64,000 nt of DNA. It comes from Gelidibacter pelagius (GTDB taxonomy: Bacteria > Bacteroidota > Bacteroidia > Flavobacteriales > Flavobacteriaceae). Shown here piece by piece: positions 17,728 through 24,991 of the stretch. The notes beneath the pieces are model-generated. The model was not told where the DNA came from, searched no databases, and saw only the letters and a list, made by a program, of their open reading frames with translations. The stretch spans positions 248,001 through 312,000 of the forward strand of contig NZ_JAGEVG010000002.1 of NCBI RefSeq assembly GCF_017581925.1, read 5' to 3'. Position 1 is the first letter of the stretch. Each line of letters begins with the position of its first letter. The translations under genes and the position numbers were made by a program.

Positions 17728-18552
17728 TTAAACCGCCACAACCCCTTTAATATGTGGATGTGGATTGTAATCTTCTAAAGTGAAATCTTCAAATTTAAAG
17801 TCGAAAATATCCTTGACTTCAGGATTTAGAATCATTTTTGGAAGTGGTCTGATTTCGCGGGACAATTGCAGTTCCAACTGTTCTATATGATTGTTGTAAA
17901 TATGAGCGTCGCCAAACGTGTGGATAAAATCGCCTGCTTCGTAACCACATACTTGTGCCATCATCATCGTGAAAAGTGCATAGGAACCAATATTAAAAGG
18001 AACCCCTAAAAAGATATCCGCACTTCGCTGATAGAGTTGGCAGGATAGTTTCCCATCGGCAACGTAAAATTGAAAAAAAGCATGACAAGGAGGGAGTGCT
18101 GCTTTACCATTGGCAACATTTTCTGAAAATGATTTCGATGTGTCAGGTAATACCGAAGGATTCCAAGCAGAAACCAACATTCGGCGACTATTGGGATTGT
18201 TTTTAAGCGTGTCTACAACGTCTTTTATCTGATCGATCTCATCATTGTTCCAATTGCGCCATTGGTGTCCGTACACAGGGCCTAAGTCGCCATCGGAGTC
18301 CGCCCACTCGTTCCAGATTCTAACGCCATTGTCGTTTAGGTAATTAATATTGCTATCCCCTTTTAAAAACCAGAGCAACTCATAAATAATGGATTTTAAG
18401 TGGAGTTTTTTAGTTGTCACCATCGGAAAACCTTGGCTTAGATCAAAACGCATTTGATATCCAAATACACTTTTGGTTCCAGTTCCGGTACGGTCTCCTT
18501 TTTGGGTGCCGCTTTCTAATACATGCTTTACGAGGTCGTGATATTGTTTCAT
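17728..18552 (-). CDS. thyA: Thymidylate synthase
   Basis: 274 residues. Converts dUMP to dTMP using methylene-tetrahydrofolate. Seen: [18 protein letters not shown] (phosphate-binding Arg), [29 protein letters not shown] with the catalytic Cys, [14 protein letters not shown] and [14 protein letters not shown]. The start is ATG 18552 ([15 protein letters not shown]). A further upstream ATG at 18582 would add ten residues ([10 protein letters not shown]) that are only a translated copy of a palindromic repeat. Works with DHFR (16049-16963). Confidence 0.96.
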   Translation of the reverse strand: MKQYHDLVKHVLESGTQKGDRTGTGTKSVFGYQMRFDLSQGFPMVTTKKLHLKSIIYELLWFLKGDSNINYLNDNGVRIWNEWADSDGDLGPVYGHQWRNWNNDEIDQIKDVVDTLKNNPNSRRMLVSAWNPSVLPDTSKSFSENVANGKAALPPCHAFFQFYVADGKLSCQLYQRSADIFLGVPFNIGSYALFTMMMAQVCGYEAGDFIHTFGDAHIYNNHIEQLELQLSREIRPLPKMILNPEVKDIFDFKFEDFTLEDYNPHPHIKGVVAV

Positions 18553-18556
18553 ATTT

Positions 18557-18578
18557 ATTTCCCACGAAAGTGGAAATC
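18557..18578 (+). repeat. Family-A palindromic repeat upstream of thyA
   Basis: ATTTCCCAC-GAAA-GTGGAAAT with one unpaired C, followed by CTCATTAAATT. It lies five bases before the thyA start codon (minus strand), within its 5' leader. Confidence 0.72.
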
Positions 18579-18945
18579 TCATTAAATTAAACTTTCTTTT
18601 TACTTAGAAGCCAAAATTAAAGAAAGTTAAGAACTTCTCGAAGTGATATGTGTGTTAAAGTTATAAGTTACGAGGCTTCAGTTGTAGGATTACTACTAAT
18701 GCATTAAGGAATGTTCTGATCTATTCGCTGTAATGGTTAAAAAAGGGGTAGAAGGTTTTGAGATTTATAAGTCATATATAGATCTAAAGCTAATTCGGGA
18801 ATGTTTAATTATCTATATATCAAGCAGTTGAAATGTCATTTCAAAAACCTATTAGATTAAAAATGAAATTTTATAAATTAACGTGTCAGTACTATAGTGT
18901 GATATTAAGTTTGACGATGCAATGATGTTACGAACTTAAAACTTT

Positions 18946-18968
18946 AAGATTTCTGCCTTCGCAGGAAT
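18946..18968 (-). repeat. Family-A palindromic repeat after the CNT transporter gene
   Basis: Minus strand ATTCCTGC-GAAG-GCAGAAAT followed by CTTA. It starts four bases after the transporter stop codon. No T-run follows, so termination is not obvious; it could protect the mRNA 3' end. Confidence 0.72.
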
Positions 18969-18971
18969 TGG

Positions 18972-20678
18972 TTACCCAATAATCATTCCTGCAATAGTAG
19001 CAGACAGTAATGATGCGATAGTTCCACCGATAAGCGCTTTCATTCCAAATTCGGATAAGGTCTTTCGTTGTCCTGGAGCCAAAGAGCCAATGCCACCAAT
19101 TTGAATCCCGATGGATGCAAAATTTGCAAATCCGCATAACATATAGGTGGCCATTATAATTGATTTTTCAAACTTCAAGTGGGTCACGCTTGCGACATTT
19201 TTAAGTTCTGCCAATTGGATATAGCCAACAAATTCGCTCGCCACTAATTTGATGCCCAGCAATTGTCCCATAAGTGCCATGTCTTCCTTTGCAACACCAA
19301 TGAGCCACATTAAAGGAGAAAAAATATAACCTAATATAAATTCTAATGAGAGGGCAACGTAGGGCGTATTATTGGCTATTAATGTATTTAGGCCCGTCAC
19401 GTTTCCGAGTTTGCCAAACCCGTAGTTGATCATCGCAATGAAAGCGATAAAAACTAGAAGCATAGCACCAACGTTGGCGGCTAATTTCAAGCCTTCAGTG
19501 GTCCCATTGGCAATGGCATCTAAAATATTGGAGCCAATATTTTCTTGTGAAACCTCAATCTCCGTATTGATCGGTTTTTGTTGTGGATATAGCATTTTTG
19601 AAATCACAATTGCACCAGGGGCTGCCATAACGGAGGCTGTCAATAAATGTTTTGCATAAAACAATTTAAGAGCTTCATCTTCGCCTCCTAAAAACCCGAT
19701 ATATGCTGCCAATACACCGCCAGCAACCGTGGCCATACCTCCAATCATGACCAAAAGAATTTCAGATTTGGTCATTTTTTCCAGATAGGCCTTGATCATT
19801 AGTGGCGCTTCTGTTTGACCTAAGAATATATTCCCGGCGACACTTAAGCTTTCTGCACCAGAGATCTTTAAGAGCTTGGTCAATATCCAAGCCATGCCTG
19901 CCACTACTTTTTGAATGATTCCTAAATAAAATAACACGGAAGTTAAAGCCGAAAAGAAGATGATGGTAGGTAGAACCTGAAATAAAAAGATGAACCCAAA
20001 ACTGCTGATGTCCATCATACCCCCGAGTAGAAACTCACTTCCTGCCTGAGTAAACTCCAAAACTTTCACGAACATCTTTCCGACAATCTCGAATCCCTTT
20101 TGTACGAATGGAACTTTTAAAACACCAATAGCCAATAGTAATTGTGCTGCCAATCCGAAACCAATTGTTTTCCAGTTGATAGCTTTTCTGTTTTGGCTCA
20201 AAATAAACGATAACAATAGCAAAACAAACATGCCTAAAGCACCACGGAGCAAACTGGACATTGTAAAGCCCTGACTAGGTATAATACTACTTGTAGCCGC
20301 TTCAGTGACAATTAATGTGTCTTGTGGCGTTGAGAAAACATAATTGACATCTTCTTTATGAAGAACTAATGTTGAATCCGTTACGTTTTTAATTTTAAAT
20401 CGCTCAATATCTTCAGATGCATTATCGTAATATAAAACCAGCAATTTATTTTGCGTAATGTAATTGCCTTTGGAAACACTACTGTCTTTTGACTTTAAAT
20501 AGAAAACAAAGTCGCCATCAGTTAAGTTTAAAACGTCAGTTTCCGAATCAATGTTATAAAGATTGACACCTTGATTGTCTTGGACGGCTTCAAATTGCCA
20601 TTTCTTTTCTATGCTTTGTGCTAATGTTGTTGTTACTCCAAAAAAAATAGCTGTAAAAGCTAAAAAGAAATGTTTCAT
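18972..20678 (-). CDS. CNT-family nucleoside transporter with N-terminal periplasmic domain
   Basis: 568 residues, about 150 more than a bacterial NupC. Residues 1-20 are a signal peptide (MKHFFLAFTAIFFGVTTTLA). About 21-125 form a soluble, beta-rich stretch (KKWQFEAVQDNQGVNLYNI, DGDFVFYLKSKDSSVSKGNY, NKLLVLYYDNA) resembling lipocalin-like stress proteins. Membrane segments then begin at about 143. The CNT core shows SLSVAGNIFLGQTEAPLMIK and GFANFASIGIQIGGIGSLAP. CNT proteins import nucleosides with Na+ or H+. It is 12 bases downstream of the bifunctional-nuclease gene. Confidence 0.9.
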   Translation of the reverse strand: MKHFFLAFTAIFFGVTTTLAQSIEKKWQFEAVQDNQGVNLYNIDSETDVLNLTDGDFVFYLKSKDSSVSKGNYITQNKLLVLYYDNASEDIERFKIKNVTDSTLVLHKEDVNYVFSTPQDTLIVTEAATSSIIPSQGFTMSSLLRGALGMFVLLLLSFILSQNRKAINWKTIGFGLAAQLLLAIGVLKVPFVQKGFEIVGKMFVKVLEFTQAGSEFLLGGMMDISSFGFIFLFQVLPTIIFFSALTSVLFYLGIIQKVVAGMAWILTKLLKISGAESLSVAGNIFLGQTEAPLMIKAYLEKMTKSEILLVMIGGMATVAGGVLAAYIGFLGGEDEALKLFYAKHLLTASVMAAPGAIVISKMLYPQQKPINTEIEVSQENIGSNILDAIANGTTEGLKLAANVGAMLLVFIAFIAMINYGFGKLGNVTGLNTLIANNTPYVALSLEFILGYIFSPLMWLIGVAKEDMALMGQLLGIKLVASEFVGYIQLAELKNVASVTHLKFEKSIIMATYMLCGFANFASIGIQIGGIGSLAPGQRKTLSEFGMKALIGGTIASLLSATIAGMIIG

Positions 20679-20690
20679 CTGATAGATCGT

Positions 20691-21299
20691 TTAGCGTTTG
20701 GAGATTTCATCCCTAAGTTTTGCGGCCAGCTCATAGTCTTCGCTTAAGACTGCTTGCTCCAATAAGGAATGAAGTTCAGCAATGGTTTTGTTTTTCAAAT
20801 CATCTTGAATGGTGGATTCTATTTCTTCCGCGACCAGATCATCCAGAAGAATACTATCCTGTTGTTCCTCATCTTTTTGAGGATTGACCTTGAGGTAGAT
20901 CCCCGCTTTGTCCAAAATGTTCTTATAAGTGAAAATTGGTGCTTGAAAACGTAGAGCTAAAGCAATGGCGTCACTGGTTCGTGCGTCTATGATTTCCTCA
21001 ATTTTATCGCGTTCGCAGATTAAACTAGAGTAAAATACACCATCTACCAATTTATGAATGATGACCTGTTTGACAATAATATCAAAACGATCGGCGAAAT
21101 TTTTAAAAAGATCATGGGTTAATGGGCGTGGTGGGCGAATTTCCTTTTCGAGAGCAATGGCAATTGATTGAGCCTCAAAAGCTCCAATCACAATTGGGAG
21201 TTTACGATCGCCGTCTACTTCATTCAAAATCAAGGCATACGCACCATTCTGCGTTTGGCTGTAGGATATTCCCTTTATGTTCAATCGGACTAAACTCAT
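20691..21299 (-). CDS. Bifunctional nuclease (DUF151) with C-terminal UVR motif
   Basis: 202 residues. Residues 1-140 are the BFN domain: LNIKGISYSQTQNGAYALIL, LPIVIGAFEAQSIAIALE and IDARTSDAIALALRFQAPIF. The last 40 residues (IAELHSLLEQAVLSEDYELA then AKLRDEISK) match the UVR motif of UvrB/UvrC and McsA. Plant members have nuclease activity; the bacterial role is unsettled. It precedes the nucleoside transporter by 12 bases, which suggests a link between nucleic-acid turnover and nucleoside transport. Confidence 0.9.
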   Translation of the reverse strand: MSLVRLNIKGISYSQTQNGAYALILNEVDGDRKLPIVIGAFEAQSIAIALEKEIRPPRPLTHDLFKNFADRFDIIVKQVIIHKLVDGVFYSSLICERDKIEEIIDARTSDAIALALRFQAPIFTYKNILDKAGIYLKVNPQKDEEQQDSILLDDLVAEEIESTIQDDLKNKTIAELHSLLEQAVLSEDYELAAKLRDEISKR

Positions 21300-21496
21300 A
21301 TAAAATAAAAAACAAATAACTGCTTAAATTAGGACTTTACCAACTGTGATCACCATATTTTTTTGGGAAGATCCCCAGAGAAAAAAGATTATGAAAATTT
21401 TTGCCACAAATACATGAATCCTTTTTTGGATTTTAGTCATGCATTTATGGCAACTAATTTCTGTACCAGTCGCATTGCTGCTACAAGTTAAGAAAT

Positions 21497-22459
21497 TTAA
21501 GCGTTTTGTGCCTTAAATTCCTTTAATTTTTCCGTTAGTTTTGGAACCACTTCAAAAGCATCGCCAACTACACCGTAGTCTGCGGCCTTGAAAAATGGAG
21601 CTTCTGGATCAGTATTGATCACGACTTTTACTTTGGAAGCATTGATTCCTGCTAAGTGTTGGATAGCTCCAGAAATACCAATGGCAATATATAAGTTTGC
21701 TGCTACAGGTTTTCCGGTTTGGCCTACGTGTTCTCCATGAGGTCTCCAGCCGAGGTCAGACACTGGTTTAGAACATGCTGTTGCTGCTCCTAAAACTTCG
21801 GCCAAATCTTCAATCATTCCCCAGTTTTCAGGGCCTTTCAATCCGCGTCCGGCAGAAACTACAATTTCAGCATCTGCAATGGTTACTGTATTGGTAGCCT
21901 TGTCAACCGAGTCCACGTGAACACCATTTTCTGGTATGGATGGTGAGAAATCTTCTGTAGCTGCACTGGCAGAATTTTCTTTTAATCCGAAGGCATTTTT
22001 TGAAACCCCAACAATCTTTATATCGGTGTCGATCGTCGAAAAGATAAATGCTTTATTGGTGAAAGCGGTACGTTTAACTGTAAATGGCGAGGCACTTGTT
22101 GGCGCTTCAACCACGTTAGAGGCATAGCCAGCGTCTAAACCGACAGCCAACAATGGTGCAAGGTATTTACTGTCTGCACTTGAACTGACCACAACCACTT
22201 TTGTGCCTTCTTTTTCAGCAGATTGTTTGATAATATCGGCGTAGATTTTAGCATTAAAAGCATCCAATTTTGAATCTTTTACCTTTAATACTTTGTCAAC
22301 CCCGTAAGTGCCCAATTCTGAAACATCATCGGCGTTGATAGTGATGGCAGTTACCGTTGTTCCCATTTGGTCCGCAACAGCTTTTGCGTAGGAAGCCACT
22401 TCAAAAGCAACTTTCTTAAATTTTCCTTCTTCTGATTCTGTATATACTAAAACTGACAT
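21497..22459 (-). CDS. etfA: Electron transfer flavoprotein alpha subunit
   Basis: 320 residues. N-terminal adenine-nucleotide-hydrolase-like fold, then the FAD-binding C-terminal domain: VSAGRGLKGPENW, CSKPVSDLGWRPHGEHVGQTG, LYIAIGISGAIQHLAG and VVINTDPEAPFFKAADYGVVGD. With EtfB it passes electrons from acyl-CoA and other dehydrogenases to the respiratory chain. Follows etfB, separated by 115 bases that hold a family-A palindrome. Confidence 0.95.
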   Translation of the reverse strand: MSVLVYTESEEGKFKKVAFEVASYAKAVADQMGTTVTAITINADDVSELGTYGVDKVLKVKDSKLDAFNAKIYADIIKQSAEKEGTKVVVVSSSADSKYLAPLLAVGLDAGYASNVVEAPTSASPFTVKRTAFTNKAFIFSTIDTDIKIVGVSKNAFGLKENSASAATEDFSPSIPENGVHVDSVDKATNTVTIADAEIVVSAGRGLKGPENWGMIEDLAEVLGAATACSKPVSDLGWRPHGEHVGQTGKPVAANLYIAIGISGAIQHLAGINASKVKVVINTDPEAPFFKAADYGVVGDAFEVVPKLTEKLKEFKAQNA

Positions 22460-22477
22460 AATCTTTTATTTTTTATC

Positions 22478-22497
22478 ATTCCCACGAAAGTGGGAAT
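22478..22497 (+). repeat. Family-A palindromic repeat between etfB and etfA
   Basis: ATTCCCAC-GAAA-GTGGGAAT followed by CTCAT. It splits what would normally be a tight etfB-etfA operon. Confidence 0.78.
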
Positions 22498-22574
22498 CTC
22501 ATGATTAATTTCTAAATTTTCAATGGTCAAACTCCAAGTTCTGTTGTTTTGCTTTGGAATTCAATTTTGGATTT

Positions 22575-23321
22575 TTATATGACCTTCGCCTCATTGTGAA
22601 GTAAGCTTACCAGTTCATCGAGGTTATCAGGAGACACCATTTTTACAGCACCTTTTGGCTCTGGTTTTTCAAACTTAACCGTTGTTGTTTCTTTTGTTGC
22701 TTCAACTGGCTCTACCACATTCAAAGGTTTTTGACGTGCCTGCATAATTCCTCTCATATTTGGGATTCGCAGATCACTCTCTTCAACCAATCCTTTTTGA
22801 CCACCAATAACAAGTGGCAAAGATGTAGATACGGTTTCTTTTCCACCATCAATCTCTCTTACGGCTTTGGCGTTTGTACCATCTACCTCAAGACTGATAC
22901 AGTTGGTCACAAAGTTGGCACCAATTAATTCTGCCAACATACCTGGGACCATGGCACCATTATAATCAATAGATTCACGGCCAGCAATCACCAAATCATA
23001 ACCACCATCTTTGACCACATTCGCCAACTGCTTAGCAACTGCAAAACCATCTGTTGCAGGTGTATTGACGCGAATGGCACTATCAGCTCCAATGGCTAAT
23101 GCTTTACGTAAAGTAGGTTCAGTCTCTGGACCACCAACGTTAATAACATCCACACTAGCGCCTTGTTTTTCCTTAAACCACATAGCGCGGGTCAAGCCAA
23201 ATTCATCATTCGGATTGATGACAAATTGTACACCGTTAGTGTCAAGTTTGGTGTCTCCATCCGTGAAATTAATCTTCGAAGTCGTATCAGGTACGTGACT
23301 AATACATACAAGTATTTTCAT
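22575..23321 (-). CDS. etfB: Electron transfer flavoprotein beta subunit
   Basis: 248 residues: MKILVCISHVPDTTSKI, NPNDEFGLTRAM, VINVGGPETEPTLRKALAIG, VIAGRESIDYNGAMVPGMLA and LPLVIGGQKGLVEESDLRIP. It binds AMP and pairs with EtfA. First gene of the etfB-etfA unit. Confidence 0.95.
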   Translation of the reverse strand: MKILVCISHVPDTTSKINFTDGDTKLDTNGVQFVINPNDEFGLTRAMWFKEKQGASVDVINVGGPETEPTLRKALAIGADSAIRVNTPATDGFAVAKQLANVVKDGGYDLVIAGRESIDYNGAMVPGMLAELIGANFVTNCISLEVDGTNAKAVREIDGGKETVSTSLPLVIGGQKGLVEESDLRIPNMRGIMQARQKPLNVVEPVEATKETTTVKFEKPEPKGAVKMVSPDNLDELVSLLHNEAKVI

Positions 23322-23709
23322 GTTTTATAATTTTATATATTAATAGTTTTGTGGGAAACTGCCACTTAAAACTGTTGTCTATTTATACTGGAGACGAAGT
23401 TAAATATTTTAGACGACATTTTTACTATGCATGCATAATAAATTTTGATAGAAACATCATTTTTGTTGATTTCGTTCTCAATGGGATGAAGTTTTAATGA
23501 ATTTATGCTGATAGTTTAAGGATGAGCACTTGAAAAGTTAAAACACCATAATTAATTGAGAATAAAATCTCAGTTGCAGATTTTCTTAATGTAATGTATT
23601 TTCAATAAGCGCTGTGTTTGTCTGGATTGAAAATGCTAATACCAATCAAGAACCTCGAGTCTATCCAACTGGTACGGGTAGGCAAGCTTTAGGTTGTTCT
23701 GACCCAATG

Positions 23710-23748
23710 GTGGGAATAAAGTGAAAATCACGTATTTTTCACTCCTAC
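23710..23748. promoter_or_regulatory. Imperfect inverted repeat upstream of pdhB
   Basis: Inner arms AGTGAAAA (23720-23727) and TTTTCACT (23736-23743), outer arms GTGGGA and TCCTAC with one wobble. It lies about 70 bases upstream of the candidate pdhB -33 box. It could be an operator or an RNA hairpin; no binding protein is recognised. Confidence 0.4.
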
Positions 23749-23813
23749 TTAAATGTTTGATTTGCACGGTTATAAAGAACTTTAGGGGCCTTAGTTTTAT
23801 TCGCTTAAAAATG

Positions 23814-23846
23814 TTGTTATTTTATTATCAATAATTGTTACTTTTG
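23814..23846 (+). promoter_or_regulatory. Candidate promoter of pdhB
   Basis: TTG at 23814, 22-base spacer, then TACTTTTG at 23839-23846, a full match to TAnnTTTG. The spacer is slightly longer than usual. The start codon lies about 94 bases downstream. Confidence 0.5.
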
Positions 23847-23939
23847 CTACTCGATTTATAACATTAACTAAAAAAGTTCTTCCCTTTGGGGCGACTGGGC
23901 AAATTGCACTGTGCGAGCTGGAGTGAAGCGAAGATGTGA

Positions 23940-24917
23940 ATGAAGACAATTCAATTTAGAGAAGCGATCTGCGAAGCCATGAGCGAAGAAATGCGTCGTG
24001 ATGAGACCATTTATTTGATGGGTGAGGAAGTTGCAGAATATAATGGTGCTTATAAAGCATCAAAAGGAATGTTGGACGAATTTGGTGCCAAACGTGTTAT
24101 TGATACTCCAATTGCAGAACTTGGTTTTGCTGGGATTGCTATTGGTTCTACCATGACCGGTTGTCGCCCAATTGTGGAATATATGACCTTTAACTTCTGT
24201 TTGGTTGGGATTGATCAAATTATAAATAACGCTGCCAAAATCAGACAAATGTCTGGTGGGCAATTCCCATGTCCGATTGTATTTAGAGGTCCAACGGCTT
24301 CTGCAGGACAGTTGGGAGCAACGCATTCTCAGGCTTTTGAAAATTGGTTTGCGAACACCCCAGGATTGAAAGTAGTTGTGCCGTCAACACCTTATGATGC
24401 GAAAGGACTTTTGAAATCTGCCATTCGTGATAACGATCCTGTTATTTTTATGGAAAGTGAGCAAATGTACGGTGACAAAGGAGAAGTGCCAGAAGGTGAA
24501 TATACCATTCCATTGGGCGTTGCGGAAGTGAAGCGTGAAGGTACAGATGTGACTATCGTTTCTTTTGGTAAAATTATAAAAGAGGCCTTCAAGGCGGCTG
24601 AAGAGTTGGAGAAGGAAGGCATTTCATGTGAAATCATTGATTTGAGAACGGTGCGTCCTTTGGATAAGGAAACCATCTTAGCATCGGTAAAGAAAACCAA
24701 TAGATTGGTTGTTTTGGAAGAGGCTTGGCCTTTTGGAAATATCTCTACAGAAATAACCTATATAGTGCAATCAGAGGCTTTTGATTATTTGGATGCTCCG
24801 GTTGTAAAAATCAATACTGCGGATACACCTGCACCTTACTCACCAGAGCTTTTTAAAGAGTGGTTGCCTAATAGCGATGAGGTCGTTAAAGCGGTTAAAA
24901 AAGTAATGTATAAATAA
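23940..24917 (+). CDS. pdhB: Pyruvate dehydrogenase E1 component, beta subunit
   Basis: 325 residues, complete. Typical E1-beta motifs: REAICEAMSEEMRRDETI, LMGEEVAEYNGAYKASKG, DTPIAELGFAGIAIGS, EYMTFNFCLVGIDQIINNA, GQLGATHSQAFENWFANTPG and TVRPLDKETI near the C terminus. Joins the TPP-dependent decarboxylation of pyruvate. No E1-alpha or E2 gene is adjacent, so the complex is encoded at more than one site. The unrelated gene downstream is separated by a perfect palindrome. Confidence 0.94.
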   Translation: MKTIQFREAICEAMSEEMRRDETIYLMGEEVAEYNGAYKASKGMLDEFGAKRVIDTPIAELGFAGIAIGSTMTGCRPIVEYMTFNFCLVGIDQIINNAAKIRQMSGGQFPCPIVFRGPTASAGQLGATHSQAFENWFANTPGLKVVVPSTPYDAKGLLKSAIRDNDPVIFMESEQMYGDKGEVPEGEYTIPLGVAEVKREGTDVTIVSFGKIIKEAFKAAEELEKEGISCEIIDLRTVRPLDKETILASVKKTNRLVVLEEAWPFGNISTEITYIVQSEAFDYLDAPVVKINTADTPAPYSPELFKEWLPNSDEVVKAVKKVMYK

Positions 24918-24922
24918 ATCGC

Positions 24923-24940
24923 TCCCGATAGCTATCGGGA
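24923..24940. repeat. Palindromic repeat, family C (perfect 18-base palindrome)
   Basis: TCCCGATAG followed directly by CTATCGGGA, six bases after the pdhB stop codon. Related cores occur at 50487-50503 and 63310-63327. It has no T-run. Confidence 0.78.
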
Positions 24941-24991
24941 ATGCGTTATCATAACTTCATTGACATTAGTGTTGATGAAGTTTTTTGCCTT

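Larger units (their letters stand above)
18553..18971. other. Intergenic gap with a family-A repeat near each end
   Basis: No gene is supported in these 419 bases between the CNT transporter and thyA, both on the minus strand. Family-A palindromes lie near each end (18557-18578 and 18946-18968). The rest is AT-rich with no clear promoter box. Confidence 0.55.
23322..23939. other. 618-base divergent intergenic region between etfB and pdhB
   Basis: No coding sequence is supported. It holds a hairpin at 23710-23748 and a promoter-like pair at 23814-23846 pointing to pdhB. The remainder is AT-rich with no visible repeats of the families found elsewhere in the window. Confidence 0.5.

Noticed and set aside
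18928-19137. Minus-strand frame at the end of the nucleoside transporter
   Set aside because: Overlaps the transporter in another frame and a repeat; no support.
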